Below are positions 20,754 to 34,296 of a stretch of DNA of 64,000 bases, one piece after another. Under the pieces are notes generated by a model. The model saw nothing but the letters and a program-made list of their open reading frames with translations. It made no database searches and had not been told where the DNA came from. Position 1 is the first letter of the stretch, and every line of letters starts with the position of its first letter. The DNA lies in NCBI GenBank assembly GCA_024509875.1, contig JAMPIV010004267.1, positions 496,001 through 560,000 of the forward strand. The letters are read 5' to 3'. The DNA is from Oreohelix idahoensis (lineage: Eukaryota; Mollusca; Gastropoda; Stylommatophora; Oreohelicidae). A program made the translations under genes and the position numbers.

Positions 20754-23437
20754 TGTCACGAAGTGGTTTTAAGTTTATAGAGTGTGCCTGAATGAAAGCA
20801 AGACCCTAGTATGAGAAAGTCTGAGAAGATAGAATTTAGATGGAAAATAACATGCCTGTGGACAGGTGAGACTATTGGCTCAAGAGATAGACCCAGGATT
20901 TGAATCTCCCCCTGCCGCTTCGTGACTAAAAAAAAAAAAAAATGGCTATAGTCTCCCCACCTCTGACTGCCTTGAAACACAAGGAGATAAGGTGTATAAT
21001 TACGACCACAAACACCACTATACAGACAACATAGAGTAAGTATAGTAAAGAATAGAAGCTGATCCAGTAAATAATATATGTATATATTTATTTACATACA
21101 AGGAAAAAAAAACATAAAATGGCATCATACGTCATCAAGTCAGTCAATAGCGTGCACTGTTGCACGGCCTGGAAAAATCAAGGTAACAATTAAATTGAGA
21201 GACACTCAACAAAAAAACCCCAAATCACATTCACTCTTCCTGTCACCCTGCTGAGGAACAATAAAAATGGTTAGTGATTTAAACCAAATCTACTTTGGTG
21301 GGGCTGTCAACTTTTAGCCTCCACTCTCTAACACTAATAAATTTCTGTCTTAGTCCTGGTGACTCTTCCTCAACGAACGGCTACACAGCTTTTACTAGTT
21401 AGGCGATAGGCGCCGATAACTACACCACAAGAAATGCTAAAATAATAGACTTGGTTTTTTCGAACGCAGACTCAGTGTCTATCCGTCCAATGGATACTGA
21501 ACAGACCCTACTGGTCCTGTCTATTTTCTCCCTCCTTCTCTATCTTTCTCTCTTGATCTCAGTGTCTCTCTAACACTCGAGGGCTGATGATGCGGCGTCT
21601 CCGTTACGCTCTTCTCTTGATTTCTATCAGGACCTAGGTATGGTAACCCTGTCACCTGTTCCTGATTTTGGTGATGACGATGTTCGGATATCAAGCATGA
21701 GGGACTTGATTAACTGTAGACAAAACTTCTCTGCTGCTGAATAGCTTCCCTCTTTTAACCCGCTCCGGAGTTAGAGGAAAAAAAAAAAAACACAGCCTTG
21801 ATTTCAGGCTGTACAAAATGAAACTAGTCTCCCGGCCACCTGCCGTTGCTAGAGACTATAATAGCGATGCTCTCGGCTGTGTATGATAAATAAACCTCGG
21901 TCCAGCTGAAGCATAGGGACTTCACTGCCAGAGACCATAGGGTAATTTTCTTTTGCTCCTGACGATACTCGAGTACTCTGACCCTGAGATATGTCTTTTG
22001 CCGTGGATAATTTTATTTGACAAAATTATGCTCCCCACTGTTTCCGCCGTGACTCGCTGAAATTAAAAGAAACAGCGACTCATGTACACCCACTCTAAAA
22101 TCGCTTATCTCTAACATATACGATACATAAAATAATTCTATACACGTGTCTCTTCATTCTCACTTCTTCTCCCCTTTCTCTCGTTCTTCACAACAATACA
22201 TAATACTATCCCACGTGGCACTAAAATCACACTCCTTCTCTCGTTCTTCTCACAATACATAAAATACCACTATCCCACGTGGCCTCTTCATCCCCCCTCC
22301 TTCTACTAAAATCTGCCAGGTAAAACAAACAATAGCCCAGACCCGTCTGACATGTTACATGGCCGTTACGCATGGCCGATCACGTGTTCAACTTGACAAA
22401 AATAGGGAAATCCTTTTACCCATTAACACAGGAGTTTCCCCGGCTTACTCTTATTAAATTAAATCTCGCTATAGGAATAGTTTCCTCCCCTAAGCAGTAT
22501 AATTCATTTACAACGTAAATCTGAACCCTCTGACAATATTTCTCACATTTTTAAGGCTCAGAAAAATTAACGAACACACCAGGGATTTCCCCATAAATTT
22601 ACATTAGAAAATATACAGGAATAAATGGTGGTTTTACATAACATCCTACAAATATGGCACACGTGTTTCTCACAACTTCACACACTCCTATCTATTGCCA
22701 AAATCATAGAAAGAATAAGCACACTGTTGCATTACGTCGTTCTTCAAAAATAGTAATTAATGGCGCTATCGTTTATTTTAAAACTGAAAAGTTAATCTTT
22801 ACCTAAGGGCGAATTTCTCAAAGAACCCTCTAATGAATAAAACGATAATACGATAAAATCTTACATACCAATTCATCGCTGGTTTTTCCCACAGTGGAGA
22901 ACGATAAATTACGTAGTCTGACGGCTGGCACTTATTTTTTCATAGAGACCGAATCCCCGTTTTCTGTCTCATATATACAAGAGCAACCGCCCACGCGGAT
23001 TTCCCTTCCTACGCAAATCCCGGACCAATGGGAGCGCTAGAAAAATTAATACTATCAACCCACGCAAACCCCGCGTGCTTCCGGCCGCGTGCTTCCGGCC
23101 TCGTCATATCGCGTGCCGGAAATGGCGATTATTTCCGTAAACAACGAACTTTACGGGAATCGCGAAAAATCAGAAGAAAGTAAAACTGATGCTAGAATAA
23201 ATAAACCTACCATCATAAACGAACCCATTTAATTTATCTACTCAAAAAAAAAAATACCAACCACGATATATATTCAAATGAGAAGAAATAAAATGGTGGA
23301 AAAAGCGTGCCCGAAAATAGCGATTTCCGTAAACAACGGAAAATCGCGTGATCAGAAGAAAATAAAACTGGTGAAAATTCAAAATAGAACCACAGAATCG
23401 GGCCTGTTAAAAGTCAGAATTACAGTGTAGCGTCACA
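20754..23437 (-). repeat. LTR B (2684 bp)
   Basis: Complete LTR. It has two GCGTGCTTCCGGCC blocks. Near 21390-21410 it shares the short CAGCTTTTACTAG form and GGCGATAGG with D, whereas near 22965-23225 it shares TTTTCTGTC and CCATCATAAACG with C. Variant patterns are therefore mosaic. Confidence 0.95.
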
Positions 23438-23526
23438 TAAGTCCCCCCTTTCAAGTACGGGAACCGTGCTAAATCACTGAAATCTCTGGGTTTCATACTG
23501 GCCCGTATCTAGATCTACCTCTCGAT

Positions 23527-25731
23527 CTAATCACTGTCATAATTAGCATTATCATACAGGCCCATCTCCATATCCTTGAGAATCTTGGCAAGCCCTGGAT
23601 CGTGAGGGTCACGCCATGGGATTTCCTCCTGGCGACTGCAACATGACTGGTCGCCCTTCCTCCTCCCTTTCATGTGTTTCCTTCGCCCACGAATTTTCCT
23701 GGCGGCGCGTGGTAAATACTGATTACCAGATGGTGCGACCTCCCAGTGTTTTGAAACAGTCTGACTGGCTTGGCCAGACATCGCCGTAACAGGGCGTAAC
23801 TGTTTGCGGTTGACTGAAGAACCGTGCACATGTTCCTTCTTGTCAGTATTTCCCTCCCTTGAGAGATGTAATACCATCGGGGGCCTAATTCCCGACGACA
23901 AAGAAGATACTTCTGAAGTAAGAGGCGTCACCACTGTTTGACCTTTAGGCTGAACAGGGCTGACAGGCGAATACGCCTCTGTAAATAACATTCCACTGTC
24001 TTTAGAGGCGTCTCTCCTCCTCATAGCAAGACAAGGATGTTTGAGCTCCCGTGGGGCTCCGTGAATTTGGGGCTTTCCCCTTTCACTTCTCTGGCCTGCA
24101 GTAGGCCCTCTTGCATTAGCAAGAATCGGTGTGGTTGGGTTTCCCAAAACTATGTATGGGCTTCCCAGGATGAAATCATGTGCTGGCTGTGCCATTACAG
24201 CTGCCTTGATGGTGCCAGACACAAACTGACATTTCACCTCAATATTGGCTACAGGCAGACGCTGTGAGATACCTCTTCTCAAAATGCCACCAATCTCAAC
24301 TATTTCTCCGGTCCACTGCCCTGGTTTCACCAAATGACGAGCGATGATACTGGGGTAAGTAAGCCCGCTGTCAAACAAACACGTAGTGGCTGTCCCATTC
24401 ACTACGGCTGGTCCACTGTTAGAGAACAACTTCTCTGCCTGGACTGGTTCCCATTTATTCCCTTTAGTCCATCTCACCGGTCTTAAACAAGCTGCATGGT
24501 GAGCTGGGGGTTTGTTCATGCACCGAGATGTCCAGTGGGAAGTGGTTCTACAATTCTGACAATACCTCTCATTATCTCCTCTGTTCCTAGCGGGTTCCTG
24601 AGAGGTTGTTGTCGGTGCTCTGTTATGCTGCTGGGGGCGCAAGTTATAACCAGAATGAGGCTCCTTGCGAGAAGGCCCTGGTTGCTGATGAGCTGGTGAA
24701 GTAGCCGGCTGCGATGATGAAGCTCCTTTGTCTGGGGCTGGCAGGTCTGGGTTTTTCCGTTTCTGTCCCAGTACTTCGGCCTGTGCTGTCTGGTACCTTT
24801 CGGCGAACACGATAATCTGATCAAGTTGCTGGGCACCCTGCTCTGCCAGATACCGCCTCAAGTCGGGGGACATGTTTGCCTTAACTTGTTCACACAGAAC
24901 TAACTCCTCCAACCCTTCAAAAGTTTTCGCCAGTCCTGACAGTTCCCTCCAGCGAGTAAGGTAATTTCTCACCCGCTCGGCAAACTGTGCGAAAACTCTC
25001 TCCCTTCTCCGGCCTGCTCTCCCTGAACATGGTTTGGCATTTCCGGGGTGTCCACTGAAATCTTTGCAACAAAGCATTTCGCAGTGCCTCAAAGTTGTTC
25101 TGGTCATCTAGGAGCATCTTGCTGTAAACTTCATACGCATGACCTTTGAGCGATTGCGATAATTTCAGGCACCAAAGACTCTCATCCAACCCGTATGCCT
25201 TTGCCATCCGTTGAAATTTTTCTAAAAACACGTCAATCTTTTCATTCCCGTTAGGGAACGAGTCAAATGGGAAGCTCATGGCTGCCATCCGGGGTCCTCC
25301 GTTTCCTGAGGTGTCTGTCGCTCCTGCTCCGGGTGAATCTCCATTAGCTGAACTGCTCTCCGAAGCTCGGTACTGCAGTTCCAGAGAACGCAGGGCAAGT
25401 TCATGCTGTCTCTCTGCTGCCTTCTCTGCTGCTTGTCTCTCTGCTTCCAATTTCCGAAATTCCATCTCTGCTTGCCTCTCCGCTGCTTTTGCGGTGGCTA
25501 TCCTTTCCTCTTTTGCTGCTTCTGCGGCGGCTATCCTTTCCTCTTTGCTTCTGCGGCGGCGGCCCTTTGCCTTTCCTCAATTTCTGCGGCGGCTGCCCTG
25601 TCCTCCTCTTTCTCTCGCTGAATATGCCTATCAGTTTCCCTTATCAGGTAGGCCTTAGTCTCCTCCTTATCCATTCCCATATCCTGAGCAGATTCACGCC
25701 AGGCAGCTCGTAACTTGGCCATATCCGCCAT
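23527..25731 (-). pseudogene. gag: gag-protease, array copy 2 (frameshifted)
   Basis: Same product and domain order as copy 1, starting at the ATG at 25731. Breaks are in the coiled-coil region near 25535-25545 and an extra A near 24992 (GCGAAAACTC where the others have GCGAAACTC). The protease part is open to the stop at 23527. This copy is a distinct subtype: CTTGCTGTAAACTTCATACG near 25120 and a 24-bp absence near 25800 separate it from copies 1 and 3. Confidence 0.85.
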
Positions 25732-26153
25732 CTTACCTGTAAACTGCTGTAAGTTCACAACTGACAGAAAATGACAGAAAGGAGAACAAAAGGAAGGAAC
25801 TACCTCTTTAACCGCTGTTCCAAAACCCGAACTCAGACTAGCGTCAAGTCTGAACAATAACCTGAGAAAAAAAATTTAGTTAAGAAGCTACCAAAAACTA
25901 AATTACCTTCCTGTTAAAGAAAAATATGTCGGTATGCCATCAATTACCTCTTAGTCATATAAATCAAAAATACCACAAAAATCTACTAGACTGCAACCTG
26001 TGGAAAAACTTATACTGGATCAGTTCTAGTAGCTCAAGTCTAGGGGATATTTAAAGAAATTCTATTCTCAGAAAACTTTCTAGAGACAATCTATGAATGT
26101 AGATCACAGAATTGATCTCAACAGAATGATCCACCGGACGATTGCCGCCCACT

Positions 26154-28839
26154 TGTCACGAAGTGGTTTTAAGTTTATAGAGTGTGCCTGAATGAAAGCA
26201 AGACCCTAGTATGAGAAAGTCTGAGAAGATAGAATTTAGATGGAAAATAACATGCCTGTGGACAGGTGAGACTATTGGCTCAAGAGATAGACCCAGGATT
26301 TGAATCTCCCCCTGCCGCTTCGTGACTAAAAAAAAAATGGCTATAGTCTCCCCACCTCTGACTGCCTTGAAACACAAGGAGATAAGGTGTATAATTACGA
26401 CCACAAACACCACTATACAGACAACATAGAGTAAGTATAGTAAAGAATAGAAGCTGATCCAGTAAATAATATATGTATATATTTATTTACATACAAGAAA
26501 AAAACATAAAATGGCATCATACGTCATCAAGTCAGTCAATAGCGTGCACTGTTGCACGGCCTGGAAAAACCAAGGTAACAATTAAATTGAGAGACACTCA
26601 ACAAAAAAACCCCAAATCACATTCACTCTTCCTGTCACCCTGCTGAGGAACAATAAAAATGGTTAGTGATTTAAACCAAATCTACTTTGGTGGGGCTGTC
26701 AACTTTTAGCCTCCACTCTCTAACACTAATAAATTTCTGTCTTAGTCCTGGTGACTCTTCCTCAACGAACGGCTACACAGCTTGTTACTAGTTAGGCAAT
26801 AGGCGTCGATAACTACACCACAAGAAATGCTATAATTAATAGACTTGGTTTTTCGAACGCAGACTCAGTGTCTATCCGTCCAATGGATACTGAACAGACC
26901 CTACTGGTCCTGTCTATTTTCTCCCTCCTTCTCTATCTTTCTCTCTTGATCTCAGTGTCTCTCTAACACTCGAGGGCTGATGATGCGGCGTCTCCGTTAC
27001 GCTCTTCTCTTGATTTCTATCAGGACCTAGGTATGGTAACCCTGTCACCTGTTCCTGATTTTGGTGATGACGATGTTCGGATATCAAGCATGAGGGACTT
27101 GATTAACTGTAGACAAAACTTCTCTGCTGCTGAATAGCTTCCCTCTTTTAACCCGCTCCGGAGTTAGAGGGAAAAAAAAAACACAGCCTTGATTTCAGGC
27201 TGTACAAAATGAAACTAGTCTCCCGGCCACCTGCCGTTGCTAGAGACTATAATAGCGATGCTCTCGGCTGTATGATAAATAAACCTCGGTCCAGCTGAAG
27301 CATAGGGACTCACTGCCAGAGACCATAGGGTAATTTTCTTTTGCTCCTGACGATACTCGAGTACTCTGACCCTGAGATATGTCTTTTGCCGTGGATAATT
27401 TTATTTGACAAAATTATGCTCCCCACTGTTTCCGCCGTGACTCGCTGAAATTAAAAGAAACAGCGACTCATGTACACCCACTCTAAAATCGCTTATCTCT
27501 AACATATACGATACATAAAATAATTCTATACACGTGTCTCTTCATTCTCACTTCTTCTCCCCTTTCTCTCGTTCTTCACAACAATACATAATACTATTAT
27601 CCCACGTGGCACTAAAATCACACTTATCCTCCCCTTCTCTCGTTCTTCTCACAATACATAAAATACCACTATCCCACGTGGCCTCTTCATCCCCCCTCCT
27701 TCTACTAAAATCTGCCAGGTAAAACAAACAATAGCCCAGACCCGTCTGACATGTTACATGGCCGTTACGCATGGCCGATCACGTGTTCAAACTTGACAAA
27801 AATAGGGAAATCCTTTTACCCATTAACACAGGAGTTTCCCCGGCTTACTCTTATTAAATTAAATCTCGCTATAGGAATAGTTTCCTCCCCTAAGCAGTAT
27901 AATTCATTTACAACGTAAATCTGAACCCTCTGACAATATTTCTCACATTTTTAAGGCTCAGAAAAATTAACGAACACACCAGGGATTTCCCCATAAATTT
28001 ACATTAGAAAATATACAGGAATAAATGGTGGTTTTACATAACATCCTACAAATATGGCACACGTGTTTCTCACAACTTCACACACTCCTATCTATTGCCA
28101 AAATCATAGAAAGAATAAGCACACTGTTGCATTACGTCGTTCTTCAAAAATAGTAATTAATGGCGCTATCGTTTATTTTAAAACTGAAAAGTTAATCTTT
28201 ACCTAAGGGCGAATTTCTCAAAGAACCCTCTAATGAATAAAACGATAATACGATAAAATCTTACATACCAATTCATCGCTGGTTTTTCCCACAGTGGAGA
28301 ACGATAAATTACGTAGTCTGACGGCTGGCACTTATTTTTTCATAGAGACCGAATCCCCGTTTTCTGTCCCATATATACAAGAGCAACCGCCCACGCGGAT
28401 TTCCCTTCCTACGCAAATCCCGGACCAATGGGAGCGCTAGAAAAATTAATACTATCAACCCACGCAAACCCCGCGTGCTTCCGGCCGCGTGCTTCCGGCC
28501 TCGTCATATCGCGTGCCGGAAATGGCGATTATTTCCGTAAACAACGAACTTTACGGGAATCGCGAAAAATCAGAAGAAAGTAAAACTGATGCTAGAATAA
28601 AAATAAACCTACCATCATAAACGAACCCATTTAATTTATCTACTCAAAAAAAAAATACCAAACACGATATATATTCAAATGAGAAGATAAATTAAATGGT
28701 GAAAAAGCGGGCCCGAAAATAGCGATTTCCGTAAACAACGGAAAATCGCGTGATCAGAAGAAAATAAAACTGGTGAAAATTCAAAATAGAACCACAGAAT
28801 CGGGCCTGTTAAAAGTCAGAATTACAGTGTAGCGTCACA
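26154..28839 (-). repeat. LTR C (2686 bp)
   Basis: Complete LTR. It resembles A near 26780-26810 (CAGCTTGTTACTAG, GGCAATAGG) and B near 28360-28620 (TTTTCTGTC, CCATCATAAACG). Confidence 0.95.
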
Positions 28840-28928
28840 TAAGTCCCCCCTTTCAAGTACGGGAACCGTGCTAAATCACTGAAATCTCTGGGTTTCATAC
28901 TGGCCCGTATCTAGATCTACATCTCGAT

Positions 28929-31189
28929 CTAATCACTGTCATAATTAGCATTATCATACAGGCCCATCTCCATATCCTTGAGAATCTTGGCAAGCCCTGG
29001 ATCGTGAGGGTCACGCCATGGGATTTCCTCCTGGCGACTGCAACATGACTGGTCGCCCTTCCTCCTCCCTCTCATGTGTTTCCTTCGCCCACGAATTTTC
29101 CTGGCGGCGCGTGGTAAATACTGATTACCAGATGGTGCGACCTCCCAGTGTTTTGAAACAGTCTGACTGGCTTGGCCAGACATCGCCGTAACAGGGCGTA
29201 ACTGTTTGCGGTTGACTGAAGAACCGTGCACATGTTCCTTCTTGTCAGTATTTCCCTCCCTTGAGAGATGTAATACCATCGGGGGCCTAATTCCCGACGA
29301 CAAAGAAGATACTTCTGAAGTAAGAGGCGTCACCACTGTTTGACCTTTAGGCTGAACAGGGCTGACAGGCGAATACGCCTCTGTAAATAACATTCCACTG
29401 TCTTTAGAGGCGTCTCTCCTCCTCATAGCAAGACAAGGATGTTTGAGCTCCCGTGGGGCTCCGTGAATTTGGGGCTTTCCCCTTTCACTTCTCTGGCCTG
29501 CAGTAGGCCCCCTTGCATTAGCAAGAATCGGTGTGGTTGGGTTTCCCAAAACTATGTATGGGCTTCCCAGGATGAAATCATGTGCTGGCTGTGCCATTAC
29601 AGCTGCCTTGATGGTGCCAGACACAAACTTGCATTTCACCTCAATATTGGCTACAGGCAGACGCTGTGAGATACCTCTTCTCAAAATGCCACCAATCTCA
29701 ACTATTTCTCCGGTCCACTGCCCTGGTTTCACCAAATGACGAGCGATGATACTGGGGTAAGTAAGCCCGCTGTCAAACAAACACGTAGTGGCTGTCCCAT
29801 TCACTACGGCTGGTCCACTGTTAGAGAACAACTTCTCTGCCTGGACTGGTTCCCATTTATTCCCTTTAGTCCATCTCACCGGTCTTAAACAAGCTGCATG
29901 GTGAGCTGGGGGTTTGTTCATGCACCGGGATGTCCAGTGGGAAGTGGTTCTACAATTCTGACAATACCTCTCATTATCTCCTCTGTTCCTAGCGGGTTCC
30001 TGAGAGGTTGTTGTCGGTGCTCTGTTATGCTGCTGGGGGCGCAAGTTATAACCAGAATGAGGCTCCTTGCGAGAAGGCCCTGGTTGCTGATGAGCTGGTG
30101 AAGTAGCCGGCTGCGATGATGAAGCTCCTTTGTCTGGGGCTGGCAGGTCTGGGTTTTTCCGTTTCTGTCCCAGTACTTCGGCCTGTGCTGTCTGGTACCT
30201 TTCGGCGAACACGATAATCTGATCAAGTTGCTGGGCACCCTGCTCTGCCAGATACCGCCTCAAGTCGGGGGACATGTTTGCCTTAACTTGTTCACACAGA
30301 ACTACTCCAACCCTTCAAAAGTTTTCGCCAGTCCTGACAGTTCCCTCCAGCGAGTAAGGTAATTTCTCACCCGCTCGGCAAACTGTGCGAAACTCTCTCC
30401 CTTCTCCGGCCTGCTCTCCCTGAACATGGTTTGGCATTTCCGGGGTGTCCACTGAAATCTTTGCAACAAAGCATTTCGCAGTGCCTCAAAGTTGTTCTGG
30501 TCATCTAGGAGCATCTTGTTGTAGACTTCATAAGCATGACCTTTCAAAGATTGCGATAATTTCAGGCACCAAAGACTCTCATCCAACCCGTATGCCTTTG
30601 CCATCCGTTGAAATTTTTCTAAAAACACGTCAATCTTTTCATTCCCATTAGGGAACGAGTCAAATGGGAAGCTCATGGCGGCCATCCGGGGTCCTCCGTT
30701 TCCTGAGGTGTCTGTCGCTCCTGCTCCGGGTGAATCTCCATTAGCTGAACTGCTCTCCGAAGCTCGGTACTGCAGTTCCAGAGAACGCAGGGCAAGTTCA
30801 TGCTGTCTCTCTGCTGCCTTCTCTGCTGCCTTCTCCTTCTCCTGGGCTTCCAATTTCCGAAGTTCCATCTCTGCTGCCTTCTCCTTCTCCTGGGCTTCCA
30901 ATTTCCGAAGTTCCATCTCGGCCTGCCTCTCCGCTGCTTTTGCGGTGGCTATCCTTTCCTCTTTTGCTGCTTCTGCGGCGGCTATCCTTTCCTCTTTTGC
31001 TGCTTCTGCGGCGGCTGCCCTTTGCCTTTCCTCAATTTCTGCGGCGGCTGCCCTGTCCTCCTTCTCTTTCTCTCGCTGAATATGCCTATCAGTTTCCCTT
31101 ATCAGGTAGGCCTTAGTCTCCTCCTTATCCATTCCCATATCCTGAGCAGATTCACGCCAGGCAGCTCGTAACTTGGCCATATCCGCCAT
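28929..31189 (-). pseudogene. gag: gag-protease, array copy 3 (one indel)
   Basis: Same architecture, starting at the ATG at 31189. The coiled coil contains a duplicated EMELRKLEAQEKEKAA segment and repeated EAAKEERIA units. The only break seen is a small deletion near 30303 (CACAGAACTACTCC against CACAGAACTAACTCCTCC in the other copies) between the capsid halves. Zinc knuckle and protease motifs are intact. This is the least damaged of the three. Confidence 0.85.
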
Positions 31190-31618
31190 CTTACCTGTAA
31201 ACTGCTGTAAGTTCACAACTGACAGAAAATGACAGAAAGGAGAACAAAAGGAAGGAACTACCTGTTACGTAATATATAATACTCCCTCTTTAACCGCTGT
31301 TCCAAAACCCGAACTCAGACTAGCGTCAAGTCTGAACAATAACCTGAGAAAAAAATTTAGTTAAGAAGCTACCAAAAACTAAATTACCTTCCTGTTAAAG
31401 AAAAATATGTCGGTATGCCATCAATTACCTCTTAGTCATATAAATCAAAAATACCACAAAAATCTACTAGACTGCAACCTGTGGAAAAACTTATACTGGA
31501 TCAGTTCTAGTAGCTCAAGTCTAGGGGATATTTAAAGAAATTCTATTCTCAGAAAACTTTCTAGAGACAATCTATGAATGTAGATCACAGAATTGATCTC
31601 AACAGAATGATCCACCGG

Positions 31619-31634
31619 ACGATTACCACCCACT
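31619..31634 (-). other. Variant primer-binding-site-like sequence next to LTR D
   Basis: Reads TGGGTGGTAATCG on the minus strand, two transitions away from TGGGCGGCAATCG at the other two internal regions. It may be mutation, or an imprint of a different primer tRNA. Confidence 0.5.
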
Positions 31635-34296
31635 TGTCACGAAGTGGTTTTAATTTTATAGAGTGTGCCTGAATGAAAGCAAGACCCTAGTATGAGAAAG
31701 TCTGAGAAGATAGAATTTAGATGGAAAATAACATGCCTGTGGACAGGTGAGACTATTGGCTCAAGAGATAGACCCAGGATTTGAATCTCCCCCTGCCGCT
31801 TCGTGACTAAAAAAAAAATGGCTATAGTCTCCCCACCTCTGACTGCCTTGAAACACAAGGAGATAAGGTGTATAATTACGACCACAAACACCACTATACA
31901 GACAACATAGAGTAAGTATAGTAAAGAATAGAAGCTGATCCAGTAAATAATATATGTATATATTTATTTACATACAAGAAAACATAAAATGGCATCATAC
32001 GTCATCAAGTCAGTCAATAGCGTGCACTGTTGCACGGCCTGGAAAAACCAAGGTAACAATTAAATTGAGAGACACTCAACCAAAAAAAACCCCCAAATCA
32101 CATTCACTCTTCCTGTCACCCTGCTGAGGAACAATAAAAATGGTTAGTGATTTAAACCAAATCTACTTTGGTGGGGCTGTCAACTTTTAGCCTCCACTCT
32201 CTAACACTAATAAATTTTTCTGTCTTAGTCCTGGTGACTCTTCCTCAACGAACGGCTACACAGCTTTTACTAGTTAGGGCGATAGGCGCCGATAACTACA
32301 CCACAAGAAATGCTAAAATTAATAGACTTGGTTTTTTCGAACGCAGACTCAGTGTCTATCCGTCCAATGGATACTGAACAGACCCTACTGGTCCTGTCTA
32401 TTTTTTCTCCCTCCTTCTCTATCTTTCTCTCTTGATCTCAGTGTCTCTCTAACACTCGAGGGCTGATGATGCGGCGTCTCCGTTACGCTCTTCTCTTGAT
32501 TTCTATCAGGACCTAGGTATGGTAACCCTGTCACCTGTTCCTGATTTTGGTGATGACGATGTTCGGATATCAAGCATGAGGGACTTGATTAACTGTAGAC
32601 AAAACTTCTCTGCTGCTGAATAGCTTCCCTCTTTTAACCCGCTCCGGAGTTAGAGGAAAAAACACAGCCTTGATTTCAGGCTGTACAAAATGAAACTAGT
32701 CTCCCGGCCACCTGCCGTTGCTAGAGACTATAATAGCGATGCTCTCGGCTGTATGATAAATAAACCTCGGTCCAGCTGAAGCATAGGGACTTCACTGCCA
32801 GAGACCATAGGGTAATTTTTCTTTTGCTCCTGACGATACTCGAGTACTCTGACCCTGAGATATGTCTTTTGCCGTGGATAATTTTATTTGACAAAATTAT
32901 GCTCCCCACTGTTTCCGCCGTGACTCGCTGAAATTAAAAGAAACAGCGACTCATGTACACCCACTCTAAAATCGCTTATCTCTAACATATACGATACATA
33001 AAATAATTCTATACACGTGTCTCTTCATTCTCACTTCTTCTCCCCTTTCTCTCGTTCTTCACAACAATACATAAAATACCACTATCCCACGTGGCACTAA
33101 AATCACACTCCTCCTTCTCTCTACCACTATCCCACGTGGCCTCTTCATCCCCCCTCCTTCTACTAAAATCTGCCAGGTAAAACAAACAATAGCCCAGACC
33201 CGTCTGACATGTTACATGGCCGTTACGCATGGCCGATCACGTGTTCAAACTTGACAAAAATAGGGAAATCCTTTTACCCATTAACACAGGAGTTTCCCGG
33301 CTTACTCTTATTAAATTAAATCTCGCTATAGGAATAGTTTCCTCCCCTAAGCAGTATAATTCATTTACAACGTAAATCTGAACCCTCTGACAATATTTCT
33401 CACATTTTTAAGGCTCAGAAAAATTAACGAACACACCAGGGATTTCCCCATAAATTTACATTAGAAAATATACAGGAATAAATGGTGGTTTTACATAACA
33501 TCCTACAAATATGGCACACGTGTTTCTCACAACTTCACACACTCCTATCTATTGCCAAAATCATAGAAAGAATAAGCACACTGTTGCATTACGTCGTTCT
33601 TCAAAAATAGTAATTAATGGCGCTATCGTTTATTTTAAAACTGAAAAGTTAATCTTTACCTAAGGGCGAATTTCTCAAAGAACCCTCTAATGAATAAAAC
33701 GATAATACGATAAAATCTTACATACCAATTCATCGCTGGTTTTTCCCACAGTGGAGAACGATAAATTACGTAGTCTGACGGCTGGCACTTATTTTTTTCA
33801 TAGAGACCGAATCCCCGTTTTCGGTCTCAATATATACAAGAGCAACCGCCCACGCGGATTTCCCTTCCTACGCAAATCCCGGACCAATGGGAGCGCTAGA
33901 AAAATTAATACTATCAACCCACGCAAACCCCGCGTGCTTCCGGCCGCGTGCTTCCGGCCTCGTCATATCGCGTGCCGGAAATGGCGATTATTTTCGTAAA
34001 CAACGAAATTTACGGGAATCGCGAAAAATCAGAAGAAAGTAAAACTGATGCTAGAATAAAATAAACCTACCGACCTAAAACGAACCCATTTAAATTTATC
34101 TACTCAAAAAAAAATACCAACCACGATATATATTCAAATGAGAAGAAATAAAATGGTGGAAAAGCGGGCCCGAAAATAGCGATTTCCGTAAACAACGGAA
34201 AATCGCGTGATCAGAAGAAAATAAAACTGGTGAAAATTCAAAATAGAACCACAGAATCGGGCCTGTTAAAAGTCAGAATTACAGTGTAGCGTCACA
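31635..34296 (-). repeat. LTR D (2662 bp)
   Basis: Complete LTR, the outer 5' LTR of the array in element orientation. It shares U3-side variants with A (CGGTCTCAATATATAC near 33823, CCGACCTAAAACGAACCC near 34070) and U5-side variants with B. It lacks about 35 bp near 33115 (a missing TCGTTCTTCTCACAATAC segment). Confidence 0.95.

Larger units (their letters stand above)
15307..34296 (-). mobile_element. Tandem LTR-retrotransposon array: 4 LTRs, 3 internal regions
   Basis: The sequence runs LTR A, internal 1, LTR B, internal 2, LTR C, internal 3, LTR D, with periods of 5447, 5400 and 5481 bp. Gag lies on the minus strand, so D is the outer 5' LTR and A the outer 3' LTR. LTRs start TGTCACGAAG and end GCGTCACA on the plus strand. 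The whole array is flanked by ATTAG at 15302-15306 and 34297-34301, the 5-bp duplication expected of an LTR-element integrase. No internal junction shows host DNA. Confidence 0.95.
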
